From Phragmites australis (taxonomy: Eukaryota > Streptophyta > Magnoliopsida > Poales > Poaceae): 64,000 nt of DNA. The notes beneath the pieces were generated by a model. That model was not told the origin of the DNA. It did no database searches and worked only from the letters and a program-made list of their open reading frames with translations. Where the stretch lies: the NCBI RefSeq assembly GCF_958298935.1, contig NC_084942.1, forward strand, positions 14,267,501 through 14,331,500. Direction: 5' to 3'. This document shows positions 12,188-24,927 of this stretch, one piece after another (within the stretch, counting starts at the first letter, position 1; each line of letters starts with the position of its first letter). The position numbers and the translations under genes were made by a program.

Positions 12188-13422
12188 CTATCACGTTGCA
12201 CCACTTGCAATAAAGCTAAGTCTCGTTTAAATCCACATGGCCTTTACATGCCTCTTCCTGTTCTTAGTGTACCTTGGGAGGATATTTCCAAGGATTTTAT
12301 TTTAGGATTGCCTAAGACAATGAGGGGGAGGGATAGCATATTTGTAGTTGTGGATCGATTCTTTAAAATGGCACATTTTATACCTTGTCACAAGAGCGAT
12401 GATGCTACAAACATAGCTAATTTGTTTTTCAGGGAAATCGTTTGACTACATGGAGTGCCTAATACTATCGTCTCGGATTGTGACGTAAAGTTTTTGAGTC
12501 ACTTTTGGAGATCACTTTGGAATAAATTAGGGACAAAGCTGCTATTTTCTACTACATGTCATCCCCAAACTGATGGCCAAATAGAGGTCGTCAACCGCAC
12601 GGTATCGACCATGTTGCGGGCAGTTTTAAAGAAGAATTTGAGGATGTGGGAAGAGTGTTTATCACATATTGAATTTTCTTACAATACGTCGGTACACTCC
12701 ACCACCAAGGTAAGTCCGTTCCATGTAGTATATGGATTTAATCCGCATGCTCCTATTGATTTACTACCTTTGCCTACTTTTGAAAGACTTAATTTAGATG
12801 CTAAAAAATGTGCTGAGTTTATTCTTAAGTTGCATGACACAACTAAAAGAATATAGAGAGCATGACTGAAAAGTATAAGATTGCTGGAAGTACAAGTAGG
12901 AAGGAAATAAAATTTGAACCAGGTGATTTAGTTTGGTTGCATTTGAGGAAGGATAGGTTTCCAGAACTAAGAAAATCAAAGTTGATGTCTAGAGCTGATG
13001 GACCATTTAAGATAATTGAGAAAATCAATGATAATGCATACAAATTGGATCTACCTGCAGATTTTGGGGTTAGTCACACATTTAACATTTCAGATTTCAA
13101 GCCATATTTAGGAGAAGAAGATGAGCTTGAGTCGAGGATGACTCCAATTCAAGAGGGGGAGGATGACGAGCCCATGGCTCCTTCGGATACGATGAATACC
13201 ACCAATAATCCTCAAATCATACAAGGTCTAATTACAAGAGCATGTGCACGACAATTAGACCACCAGGTGAACTCGTTCCTTGCTGTTCATGTTTCCTTGA
13301 ATGAATTACTACTAAATTCTTGTGATGTTTTATTGCATAGGAACGTGGGAGAAGCACCACAACCTTACCCAGACGTCACTCCTCGAAGGCCAAGTTTACT
13401 CGGACTCAAGGCTGAGCTCTAG
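12188..13422 (+). pseudogene. Integrase and pol C-terminus of family A copy 2, reading into the 3' LTR
   Basis: Integrase begins at [16 protein letters not shown]1 is in SKDFILG (about 12290), D2 in SDCDVKF (about 12475) and E in [10 protein letters not shown] (about 12575). A stop occurs near 12445 and a frame change near 12855. The C-terminal [20 protein letters not shown]...FNISDFKPYLGEEDE is intact to about 13125. The frame stays open across the polypurine tract and LTR start (13164) to a stop at 13420-13422, so about 86 codons of pol lie in the LTR. No chromodomain is visible. Confidence 0.8.
13151..13163 (+). other. Polypurine tract before the 3' LTR
   Basis: aagagggggagga immediately precedes TGACGAGCCC, the first bases of the 3' LTR. 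It primes plus-strand DNA synthesis and fixes the LTR start. Confidence 0.85.
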
Positions 13423-14096
13423 TCGTGGTCGTGGTCAAAGTCGTGGTCGTGGTAGAAGTTGAGATCCATGACAGCACGTCAGTAAAACGGGCATAACTCT
13501 CTCATACGAAGTCCGTTTTAGGCAATCTTGGACATTCTGGAAAGCTTACAATGAACCCTTTCCAACGGATATGAGCTTGACCAAATATTCTTTATAGTTT
13601 AGTCAAAATAAAAGGAATAAGGTGCTACATCACTGTTTTGAACCCTGCCGGGTTTTGTAATCGTGTCGGAGTCAGAGTCCAGGTTGTGCACGCCTCTCCC
13701 CACAGTTGCACAACCCTAGGTCGACCTCCTCATGCCCCCCTCCTATATATGCACAGTAGCCATCGTAGTTTAAGCTTGAGTTTAGCTTAGATTATTCTGT
13801 TTAATACAGTTTCGCCGTTTATCGGCTTGTTGAACCCCAACTCGAGTGCTTCATTGGTAATTAGCAATACTCAGATTGCATCTACTTGTTCTTGCTTGCG
13901 TTCTTGATTCACTTGCAGGAAAAGCCTTCTTAGTGAGGTCAACCACGTCTTGGCACGGTTGATAACCACGGAGTAGTGGTGTAGTGGTTATGATGGTTCT
14001 TGATCTGTTCTGATCGGAGCCTTTGGATCATCAACGTCGAAACTTCACTAATCAACTTATTATATTACCTTCGGAAGATCGAGCAAACGCGCATCA
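13164..14096 (+). repeat. 3' LTR of family A copy 2 (933 bp)
   Basis: Begins TGACGAGCCCATGGC and ends gcgcatca. A TATA-like tatatatgc lies at about 13743. It has the same length as the 5' LTR, with scattered substitutions. Confidence 0.85.
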
Positions 14097-15130
14097 GTGG
14101 ATTTGTATGAAGCGTGAAATTGCTATCTACATAGCCAGGTGTGATACATGTCAAAGAGCGAAACCCGAACATCTCAAGCCGGCTGGTACACTCCAACCAT
14201 ACCTATCCCCTCACAGAAATAGGAAGAAATTAGCATGGATTTTATCACCGGACTTCCCAAGACTTCTCAAGGTTATGACTCCATCTAGGTAATCATGAAT
14301 CGATTGACAAAGTTAGCACATTTTCTTCACGTCAAGACTAGTTTTGCTGTCAAGAGATATGTAGAGCTATATCTCTCTTGAATTGTTTACCTCCATGGTG
14401 TTCCCAGAACGATCATTTCTGATTGAGGCTCTCAATTTACCTCTAATTTTTGAAGGGTCTCCATGAAGCTATGGGAACCAAACTTCTTCATAGCACTACC
14501 TATCATCTTCAAACTGGAGGACAGACTGAGTGAGTGAATTAGATCCTAGAGGATATGCTGAGGGCATGTGTTCTCACTTACGGGAATAAGTGGGAGATAT
14601 GTTACCATTTGCAGAATTCTCCTACAACAACAGTTTTCAGTCAAGCATCCAAATGTCTCTATTTGAGGCATTGTATGGAAAAAGATGTTGAACACCTCTA
14701 AATTGGTCGAAATCTAGCGAACGACTTTTCTTTGGCCCTGACTTAGTCACGGAAACCAAAGAACATGTGAGAACAATTCACAAGAATTTACTCATAGCTC
14801 AACCAAGGCAAAAGAGCTATGTCATTCGCAGAAGGTAAGAACTCAAGTTTGAGGTTGGATATTTTGTCTATCTCAAGGTAGCAGTACCTCTCAAAGGCAC
14901 TCAATAGTTTCAAACGAAGGGTAAGCTAGCACCCTATTATGTTGACCCTTTTCAAATCCTTGCAAGATGTGGGAATGTGGCTTATCGGCTAGAATTGCCA
15001 CCATCTCTTTCGGTTGTTCACAATGTCTTCCATGTCTCGTAATTGAAGAAATACCTTCGAGTCCCAACCAAAGTCATTCAGATAGTAAACCAAGATTTAC
15101 AACCCGATCTATCCTATTGAAAATGACCAA
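14097..15130 (+). pseudogene. Family B Gypsy integrase, 3' half, heavily decayed
   Basis: Continues the frame broken at 7891: MKREIAIYIARCDTCQRAK gives the second half of the integrase HHCC finger. Then come remnants of the DDE core (SPDFPRLLK at 14250; a glycine-rich QTGGQTE near 14515, where the family has TDGQTE) and of the C-terminal domain (SVVHNVFHVS-like near 15010). Stops occur in every frame, so it is not functional. Confidence 0.75.
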
Positions 15131-15746
15131 TTCAGATTTTGGATGAAACTGAGAGAAAGACATGAAGTTATTCCATCAAGTTCGTCAAGGTGCAATAGAG
15201 TAATCACACAGAAGATGAAGCTACTTGAGAGATAGAGGATCGAATCCGCTCCAAGTATCCTGACCTATTTGCAATTTGTGAGTATTGTTCCATTTTTGGA
15301 TATTTTGGACATCTCACATAATCATAGTTCATCATCTTGCCAATCAAAATATTCTTCCCTAAGGAAAGCACTTAGAAAAATCTCAGCCGGAGGAAAAGAC
15401 CCTCCTAGCGGTCTAACCGCACTCCTGTCGATCTGACCCCTAGAGGCATGTAGTACCATTTTGACCCCTGCTCATTGGGCAGTCTGGCCACCAACACTCA
15501 TGGTCTGACCGTGAGAGGCCACCAGAGCCAAAAACTCTATGTTTGATTGGTGGTCCAACTGCCATGATAGCAGTCCAACCGCCACTATGTTGGGGTCTGA
15601 CCAGCAAAACACAGAGATGTTCGAGGACTTTTTCGTCATGATGTTGGAGAAGTCCAAAAACCCTTTCCCACATTGAATAAATTCCATCACCCACTCCCCT
15701 AATTTTGCTGAATCTCAGGACAAGATTCTTTTTAAAGGGGGAGATT
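15131..15746 (+). other. 3' non-coding region and polypurine tract of family B
   Basis: No gene seen. It contains gcggtctgaccgc-like short repeats (about 15400-15610). It ends in aaagggggagatt at 15734-15746, the polypurine tract abutting the LTR start. Confidence 0.6.
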
Positions 15747-18700
15747 TGTCACACCCTGAAAATCCTAACCTAGTCATCGAGCATGCACATGCATCATTAC
15801 ATCATACATCTTTCTTATGGTTTTGTGTTAAGCATTTCCCAAAACTTTTTGAAATGTTACATCGATAACTGACTCGCATTTCCACCATACGTATATGTGA
15901 GTGGGAATTGTTTAAAAATAGTTAGGAAGGCCCAATAACATTTAGGAAGGATCAAGAAAAGAATATGAAGAAACAGGGAAAATAAATAAGACTTTCAGCA
16001 CATGGGCCTAGCCCACGATCTGATCGGCATTCCTCGTTGTTTGACCGCCAGAGCTCATAACCCTACTTAAAGCCCAACCGACCACCTTGACCACCACGAT
16101 GGCGTGAGATCGATGGAGAAGGCTTCCCTAAGCTACCTGAAGGCTTCCCCGAGCTCCTTCCCACCATCTTTTTAACCAGAAGATGATTCCCCATGTCTTC
16201 TTCCACCTCAAGGCCAACCACAAGCCCAGAGCCCAATCTTCTAATCGAAGCTTCCCCAGAGTCGGCAAACCCACTAGAAAGCTTCCCCACACCAAAGTAA
16301 GACTTTCCCCATCATTTTCCACATCATCCCCGAGCTCAAACCCATCCTCGTTAGTGTAGACCTGAGCTTCACTCTAGCGATGGACTTCATCCATTGGATC
16401 CTCGAGTTTGGCCCCGTGCATGTCGACCAAACCACCAAAGAAACACTTCCCTAGTCTTATAGAGTGTTTTGGTACCATTCTTGGTCGAAGGCATCACTAG
16501 AACCTTCGCCAGCGATCTCACTGAGGTGCCGTCAGCTAGGCCCAGCAATCTGACCGCCACATGAGCCGTTCTAACTGCTAGGATCTGACTTGGCCAGTTA
16601 GACTTAAGTCAAACTCCACAATCAGGAGTCAAATCACCATCTGGGCCAATATGGCCGCCACCTATCTCAGCTCTGACTACCAGCTACTCCGTACCCATTG
16701 AGCTTAGGTTACCTCATGTGATGTTTAAACTTTTGCTAGCCCAACCGATTAGCATTCTTTTGCAAATATTTTCATAACATATCACATTGCATATCATTCA
16801 TGATCATGCATCATAAAGCATATCTCTTCACTTGTTCCTTTATTTATTCGATGCATATTCCTTTGATTAGAGAGTGATGTATCGATAGTTCAAGAAGTCA
16901 AAAATGACAATGAACCTGAGTTGTAAGTGAACGAAGCATCGGGAAACCAAGGCAAGCATTTATCATATTGCACCCTTACTTTACAATGGTCATGTGTCTT
17001 AACTTACTACTATTGTATGGGTCCGTTGCATTAGTTAAGTTGAGTTATGAAGGTCAATTGGGTAGATCCTATATTGTTGCATTACCTTCCATGTGATTTA
17101 TGGTACCGTATCCTTATAACCTTGGGTAACAAATAGAATTAAGTCTAATGTTCGATAGCTACTTAGCTTTTCTTAGCATGTTGGTAGAAGTCGAGCGGTG
17201 GATGTCACCATTGTTCGCAAGTTATAGGACATGTATTACAAGCTCTACGATGATGGTTAAGTAAATATGGTAAGTGTGTTGGTTATGAGACTTGAGTAGG
17301 TGGTAAGGACGGATGAGAAAGGAGTCTCAGATGTTATAGCCCCGCTTGAGTTGATTAAGGATTGTATCGATGTTTTCCTACGCTCAACACTTAATGTACT
17401 TACCACAATTCCATACATGGGATGGATGAGTTAAATATCGTATGCTGTGTGTATTGACTAACTGTGGCCATGTGGTGTGTCGAGAAAAATAATGAGATAG
17501 AGAAGTTTATTCTGGGGCGGTGAGGACCCTAGGTTGTTCAATGGGGAAGAGTCCCGACAGAAACTAGGTATTCTCGGTAGCGTAGGCACGGGCTGATCTG
17601 ATGCAACACATATGAGAAAGGTTATCACAAGGGCCGAGAGGATGGACTCGTGTCGTGTGGGTAAATATGTACCCCTGTAGGGTTATAAGAATAATTCGAA
17701 TTGCCACGCTCTTGGTCATGAGTATGCTTGGTGTCCTGATAGTTCATCGTAGAAATCACATGATGTCTTGAGATGATGGTCATGTTCATCTCTTGTATCA
17801 CTTGTATAAGGTTGATCTGATTCCTTCGGGTTGATCACTTATATAAGGTTACTCATTAAGCTATGGATAGGAATTTGGGAAATAGTGGGTCATGTCAGTT
17901 GAGTTGCCTAAGTCTTCATACTTAGGTGCGTACACATTAATATGATAAAAATTGTATTTAAGCAAATGTGTCAGATTATGGCTTAGTTTTCTTGCCACAA
18001 CCAAATGCATTATCCATCATGTCGGGTATATACCCATATTTGTAAGTCTTGCAAGTACTTTCATACTCACGGTGCTATTGTTGAGTTTTTGTTGCAGGTG
18101 AGGACGAGCCAGTGTTGGTTACTTTTACCCGCTGATGTCAGCGATGGGCAAGAGTAAAGCCAAGTGACACGAGACTAACCTTGATGATGCTTAAGGGCAG
18201 AAACATCATTGGGCTGCTTTTGATACTTTGTTGTACATTTTTTCCGCTGCATATCTAGATGACGATGTACTAGAACGATCTCGTTGTAACATAGTTCTAG
18301 TCTTCGTTATGGGTCAAGTATGGATAACTTGACACTAGTTGTTTTACTCTGATAACTTTTGATAAACAATGTTGTAATATAATTTTACACTTGTTGTCCC
18401 TTATCGTGATGAACGTATGTAAAAGTACATGTGTGATCCTAGCAAGCATGTATCGGGAATACCAAAATTGCGTTTGTTTTAAACAAATGATAGTGCAAAG
18501 GGTGGTTTAGATGTGTATCGGCACATGGCATGCCGGTTATCAGGCTTGTGCTAGCTCTCATCTTTATAGCCTATCGTCCTGTTCGATTAAGCCGAGTGCA
18601 ATTTGAGCGGCTCTCACAAGTAAATCCAACTCTTACCCTTGGTGGTATACAACAATTATAACTTGTGCCATTACATAGATTGGGCTGAATTTTTACATGG

Positions 18701-18929
18701 GCCTATTCCTGGGCTATTGGGCTATCCCCCAATAGAGTGTGTTTGGGCCTACAACATACTTGAGATTTGTCAAACTTATCTTGTAGTTTAAACAATGTAT
18801 CCCATAACTTAGAGCAACTCGATTGCTTTTGATGAGCATATATCATCGAGTGGTGAGGCAAGAAAAACCTTTGGAGACTTCTTCCACGAACGACTCGGAT
18901 TAGGCTTTATTATGGATTCGAGTGTTACA
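15747..18929 (+). repeat. 3' LTR of family B (about 3.18 kb)
   Basis: Starts TGTCACACCCTGAA after the polypurine tract and probably ends gattcgagtgttaca at 18929, an imperfect inverted match to the start. The right edge is uncertain because gagtgttacaaac is repeated at about 18979. The gttgcaggtgaggacgagcc stretch at 18090 is typical of long Del/Tekay LTRs. No coding region is visible over these 3 kb. Confidence 0.65.
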
Positions 18930-19529
18930 AACACGTTGGATTGTGTGTACTTGGGTTAAGATGTATTGTTACTTTGAGTGTTACAAACGCGTTTGTTTGT
19001 ATGTACTCAGGAAGGTGTCTAGCCTGGCATCGAATCCTTGCAGTTTTGGTCGTAAGGCTTATTTGAACTAACCACCTGAAGGTAGACGTCATCAAGCAAC
19101 ATAGCGAAGCCCTTTTTTAAAAGGCGGTCTTTTTTAAAATTGCTCTATGTATGATATACTTTCACGTAGCCCTGACTATCTGACTATATGACGGATGTAT
19201 CAGTCAGGCAGTCAGTTTTTTTTAGGAGAGAAATTTTATTTCCTTAGCCCCCGACTATCCGATTGAAGTAGAACATTTTTATCATATAGTCAGAAGTTAG
19301 AGTGGATGTAAAAGTCACAAATTACATTCCTACCTTCATTCGTACTTAGAATGTTAAAAGTTCATCGAACAGATGAAGATCTACCGGAACCAAAAGTCGG
19401 TCATTTAGTCTCAAGAGAAGAAAATAAAATAGCACATTGTTTCCAGGGAACGTCTTGACTCTATTACTTTGACAGAAAAATTAAAATACACCTCACCTAA
19501 CTTACTCGCTTACTAAAAATAAGACTGGC
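18930..19529. other. Unassigned intergenic sequence
   Basis: No gene seen. It contains an imperfect direct repeat of the preceding LTR end (gagtgttacaaacgcgtttg at about 18979) and short gactatctgacta-type repeats (19170-19270). Confidence 0.5.
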
Positions 19530-19974
19530 CGAGTGGGTCAGCATCCTGCGAGCTGACGAGCATGAGTTCTAGTTCGGGCCCAGCACAATGCTGATTCTGG
19601 TGAGCCGACTAAGCAGGATCTCGATGAACCACCTTGATCTCTTTGCCATATTTAGGAGTAACTTTGGGCTTTGAGGGTTTAGTCTCTCCCTCCACGGAAT
19701 TGACTTCATGGAGAGGTATTCGTTATGCCAGCTCGAGGCTTTTCCCATTACACTTTAACGCCATATGTCTGTCACGAATGACCCCCTTGGGACGTTGAAG
19801 CTTCAGGGGCTGGTCGACCAAAAATAGCATTATACGCCGTTTCAAATTCAGCTACATCGAACTAGATTTTCTCCATTCAGAAATCCTCTGCGTTCCCTAA
19901 AGTGACATGTAGCGAAACTTGCCCAGCAGTTTAGACAAAGAACCCTGTATGGTGCCATGGAAGGCGTACTTCAC
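19530..19974 (-). pseudogene. Tat-lineage Gypsy pol scrap (protease-RT linker)
   Basis: On the minus strand, broken frames read VKYAFHGTIQGSLSKLLGK, PKGVIRDRHMALKCNGKSLE and KPSKPKVTPKYG. These match the linker of Tat-type polyproteins after protease (compare element D at 45900-46100: MAVAHYAYQAIKIPEPTGAI). It is cut at 19974 by the start of the next LTR-like block. Confidence 0.55.
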
Positions 19975-22900
19975 TGTAACAACCCAATTTCTAAAATCCA
20001 AATGAAATAAGAATTATTTTTATAAAGAAAATAAAAACTTTTGCAAAGTCAAAATAAACCCTAAACATGTATATATGCATATATGTTTGTATATTCATAT
20101 GAAGGTATGTATATACATGTATAAGTCTATATATGTATGAAGGGATATGTTTTATTTTTATGAGAATATATAAGTATATATGTCGACGATTAGTGAACCG
20201 TCAATCTTACGAATTTATAGAAAAGATGGGGGATGTCTCGAGTAGACGAATCAATAGAATACATAGGGGGGTTTTAGACAGGTTCGGGTCTCTCTTAGGA
20301 TAATACCTCTATATCTTATTTGTGTTGTATTAATCTACGGGACTGCTACAACGGGGTGCAGGACTAACCTAGATAAATCTAACCTAGTCGAGCAACTTCT
20401 AATAATTTGTAGTCTTCTGTCACTTGTTGGCTCTTGTCCTCCACAGGGTCCCTAGGCTATGTATATATAGGAGCGTATGTCTTATGTAGTCTTTCTTCTC
20501 ATTTTTAGAGATAAACTTCTCTGTTTACATGATACCTTGGGTACCTACGGGCAGTTTTCATTCATCCAAAGATCTCCTTCCCGACGATAGAAATATGCCC
20601 CAAGAACTATAAGAAACCCTAGGGTATTCAGATATATATTTATAAATAAACGATTGCTTGTTGATTCCTTATGTGAAGTAAAATGTGTGTAGAGTATATG
20701 TTGTATATGTATATATACATGTATATACAAGAGAATACAAATAAATAGAATAGAAAGAAAAAGGAAAAGGAATAAGAAAAAAAGAAAGGATAGTCTGGGC
20801 TGAAATCCCCGAGAAGCCCACCTCTTCCCTCCCTCTCTTGTTGGCCTGCCAGCCCGACCCAGCTCTGTATCTCTCTCTCACACACTCTGGCCCGAACAAC
20901 CTGTCATCTCTCTCTCTTCTTCCCTGTTTCCATCTGACAATAGTCATGACTAAGGTGACCACGCGAAGGAGATGTCGTGCCCGAGACAGAGATCAGATAG
21001 TGATCGCCAAAATGGATTCATATGAGCCTCTAGAAGCTTTGGCCCGCACCGAAATCTACAGAGCCAGAGCTGATCACAGGATAGCCTCAATATCAAATCC
21101 GCTGGCCGCACGGGAGCTCATTGAAATTCGCACAATTTTTAAAGAGATAAGCTATGAGCTCAAAGTGAAAAGATTTCAGGAGCTATATGCGACCTTCTGC
21201 CCAGATAAACGCCAGTTGAGCTCATTTGAATAGTGAGATAGAGCTCGGATCGCCTCCACCACCGCATGTCAAAATTGAGTCGATTCCAAGCCCACATACC
21301 CTCCCTTGTATATATGTGTAGCCCCAGCGTTGCAAACCTTTTGCCCAACTCGCTGAGCCAAAATTGCCACCGCCACCGCCACCCCATCTTTGACGAGCTC
21401 AGAAGCTTGAATCACGCCGCCATCCAAACCATTGGAGCCGAGGACGATAAGTGTCAGCCATCCTATCTTGTTTGAGCGATCACGATTAGATCTAACATAC
21501 CAGTTCAATGAGGTGTGATCTCGGCCATTGGATCTTGGTTTGATGGTTGCAATTTAATGTAGTTGACAGCGTCGTTAGCTGACCGTGACACCGTCCTTAC
21601 CCACGTCAACCGTCCTAGTCAGTGTGTCGTGTCAGCCTCTGAGCACATGTGGCAGCACCACTTCGGATGTGTGTGCACACATGTCATGCCCAGTCAGCAA
21701 TTGTTTTTCTTTTTATTTGGTTTTAAGTACTGCTGATGCCACAAATCATATATATTGCTCAATAATTAGTTTACCAGTACAAAAATAATTCTAAAAATAG
21801 GACTAAAATGGAAAAATAATTTTTATATTGTTTTAATAATTTAATTTTATTCTATTTTATGTTTTATATAGTTTTATAATTCAAATAAATGCTAAAAATT
21901 CTAGAAAAATCCTAGAAATCCCAGAAAATCATAGATGACTCCAGAAAAATTCTAGAAAAATTCTAGCAACATAATTTCATCTATAGATAATCTTTTTGGT
22001 CTTGTTTTAATCTTTCACAAGCCATAAACTGTACCTCCGATTTGACCCGTTCTTTCACCGCATTTTCTGGAAGAGTGTGGTCTTGTATGTAATGATGTTT
22101 GTTGTATCATATTTGGTTCTCTTTAGATATTGGTGTTTATGTGTTGTCTTTTTGCTTATATTTGTGAGTAGACACTACTGTTTGAGGAGTTTAAAGGACT
22201 ATAGAATCAAGACTTTGAAAACCCAAGTGAGTAGAGTGAAGGCAAGTTGTGTGTTTGAACATATTTATTTTGGTTTTTAAAATATTTTATTTTACAAACA
22301 TGCATACTAATAATTCTGTCAGGAATCCTAAGAGTTAGATTTTACTCTAGTTTTTCCTTACTATCCTTGTTACCAGAGTTATGGTTTTGGATTATGAAAT
22401 GGTAGATGATGCTTAGCTTTGCTTTGGGATAGTGATCATGATAATTGCTCTAAAAACATGGTAATGGTCCTATGCAACAATGATAAAAGATGATGGTATA
22501 ATTTTTGTAGCAACATGATATAGAGATTTAAGAAAAAGTTGATGAGACTGGTACTGGTTGTACAATTAGGATGTGATAGCTTTGCTCAAATCTAAGGACC
22601 AGTTCATGGAGTGATTTTTTCATGCAAACAGTACAACCACAAGCCTAGAATGGAACGAGTCTTGCCAATTAATTTGCATACTCTCAGTATTGTGTAAACC
22701 ATCCAGTCGTATGGAATAGAAGGTTGTACTTCCACGGTGTTCCATTGGCGCAAGATGTGGCTTTTGTTGGTGAGGTGTATTCACGCGATGGTGCACGTGT
22801 TGAGAGGGGCATTGTAAAGGATTTATAGTGGTCAACTCAGTGCACACCTCGAAAGTGTGTAAAGTACTGACGGGTATCAGCAACAGAGTATGATCATGAC

Positions 22901-23529
22901 TTGTGGGTAAAGTATGCACCTCTGCAGAGTCTAAAACTAGTTAATTAGCCATACTCATGGTTACAAGTGGCAAGAAAAACATCACATGATTAGACCATGA
23001 TGGTATAGTCAGTTTGATCAATCATGGTGGTGAAAACTACTATTGATGTGTGTTCAACCTTGGTGGTAGAAACTTTGGTTGAGCTAAGATGGTTGGAATA
23101 TTGAGGTGGATGTTTACTTACAGATATTTACTTAATCATTTATTGCTTTTCAAATGTTTTTACTTAAATATTATTTTATACAAAAGAGTCGTATTACCAT
23201 ATTATTGTTAAGCCTTCATATGCATATTATACCTCACAACTTGCTAATACGACATGTGCTCACTCTTGCAAATGTTGGTTAAGTCAAGATGACGACGTCA
23301 AAGAAGGTTAGGATAGTGTAGTGTGCAGGTGATATGATAAATATAGTTAACATGTACTGATCTTCTTTTATGTATAATGAAAAGACAAGTTCTTAAATTA
23401 AATTCTCTTGTGTGTTTAAATCATTGTTGTGTTTAAATTTGTAAGTGGATATATGATTCGATTTCACATTTGTCCAAATTTGATTGTGTTTAATTTCAAA
23501 GGAATGTATATTCTGGGAACCTAACAGGA
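19975..23529 (+). repeat. LTR-like block, probable long Gypsy LTR with a nested fragment
   Basis: Begins TGTAACAACCC, the usual start of Del/Tekay-type LTRs. It has a CT-rich leader-like stretch (20818-20930) and downstream AT-rich sequence. The right end is uncertain; gggaacctaaca at 23518-23529 is a weak candidate. A different LTR piece (gattttagacaggttcggg type, about 20168-20620) appears inserted. An open frame at 20838-21233 shows no recognised domain and is likely chance. Confidence 0.45.
20168..20620 (+). repeat. Nested LTR fragment
   Basis: Contains gggttttagacaggttcggg followed by taatacctctat and ctatgtatatatagg (a TATA-like site near 20460). It resembles the U3/R region of the solo LTR at 56096-57474 (gattttagacaggttcgg...taataccctactcc). 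Exact borders are not visible. Confidence 0.45.
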
Positions 23530-24335
23530 GACACAAGCTAGTTTAGTTGGTAGAAGAATTGGGTCAAAGGCATGATGTGGTGAGTTTGAGGCCCGGGTGA
23601 CACACTAGCAAAAATGGTGATGAAATGGGGATAAAAAATAGTGGATTTAGCATCGGTCTCACCATTTGATTTAAATCTTAGCATCTAAATGGATTTGTTA
23701 ATGCAAAGTTGACTTTTTAATATTAAATTATCAGGTCATGAAAAAAGATTGAATTCAGAAGGTAAAATATTCATAATCCAAAATGTCAAGTATTCTCATA
23801 CCTGCCTGTGAAGGTTAGTTGGCTTGTCGTCCATGTTCTTCTGTAGCTCGTTCTGATCTTGCCATGATCAGAGCAAGCACGCGTTTGGCAGGAAACATAC
23901 AACGCAGAGCGTATGTATACCCGGAGACTACCGTGTGAGGTAAAGTTTTCCAAATATTGTTCAAAATAGCCTGATGTAAAAACAGCTAACAACTTCTAGT
24001 TTTTACCTAATGATAACTGATTCATGCACAAGCTTGAATTTTTCACATACCCTCTAGCCAAACCACCAAGAGTAGAATTATAACTTTGCCGTATTCAAGC
24101 TTGCACATCAAAAACAAAATGGATTATTTTCATAAAAATAATCTGAAAACTGGGACCGCGAGTGGACATAACTGTCGAATTTTTGTAGTACGACTAAAGA
24201 AAAATAAGACCAAACACCCGTAAATGATACAGTTTTACACTACCTCATTCGTTCGATGTCATCCCCTACATCGACCCCATGCAAGGCAAGAAAAGTTCAT
24301 GGTGACTAGCCGGTGAATGTCACGCAGCTTTACAA
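23530..24335. other. Intergenic sequence, no gene seen
   Basis: About 800 bp downstream of the BRIP gene with only short chance frames and no recognisable element. Confidence 0.5.
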
Positions 24336-24534
24336 CTTATGCCTGTTTGGACGTCATAGTTTCCTAAAGTTATGGTATTAAAACACTAAAGTTTTAGAAA
24401 TCAGAGCCACTTAATACCTAGGTTTAGAAAAAAGAGGCCGGAGTGAAATTTACAGAACTCCAAAGTAACCACAATTTTAGCAATACGATGGCTTTCAAAA
24501 CTAGATATTTGTTGCATCCAAACACCTCCTAGAT
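24336..24534. repeat. Candidate MITE
   Basis: Starts gcctgtttggacgtcatagttt. Its other end, read on the minus strand, is ggaggtgtttggatgcaacaaatatctagttt, an imperfect inverted repeat of the tgtttggatgc type common in grass MITEs. It lies in the likely 3' flank of the BRIP gene. A target duplication was not established. Confidence 0.4.
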
Positions 24535-24927
24535 TTCTATAACCAAAGTATTTTATAGAATCTAAGTGCTTTTGCACGTATCTCCGTTCAAACATACAAA
24601 TTTTATTCATAAATACATGTCATTTTGTGATTTTGAGGTAACTTCACCCATTTTGATATATATACCTTTCGTTTTTTAATTGATCCATTTATATTACTGA
24701 TGCCATTTACTTCTATGAACATGACACATTCCAACATCAATAACTAATCTAACAAATGCTTACATTGCCAGAGCAGTTAATTTGTTTGAAATGGCATGTT
24801 TACAGACATAAATACGGCTAAATCATCTTCAACACTAACAAAAAGAAAACTACAGATAAAATACCAGCAGATGCAGAATCGTAGCCCTACCTAGAATTTT
24901 GATCTAGTTCCCTCACCTATCTTGCTC

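Larger units (their letters stand above)
7892..14096 (+). mobile_element. Complete-ended family A Gypsy element with RT/RNase H deleted
   Basis: The element has two 933-bp LTRs (7892-8824 and 13164-14096), an initiator-Met PBS, gag, protease, integrase and a polypurine tract directly before the 3' LTR. Flanks read atgga (7887-7891) and gtgga (14097-14101), a probable 5-bp target duplication with one difference. It interrupts the family B integrase: the host frame around ...KF-W continues as W-ICMKREIA at 14098. RT and RNase H are missing, so the element is 6.2 kb and could move only with enzymes supplied in trans. Frame stops show that gag is broken too. Confidence 0.85.

Noticed and set aside
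20838..21233. 131-codon plus-strand ORF
   Set aside because: No recognised domain; it lies in an LTR-like block and starts in the CT-rich leader, so it is probably chance.
22077..22280. Small hydrophobic ORF
   Set aside because: AT-rich LTR-like context, no homology recognised, length expected by chance.
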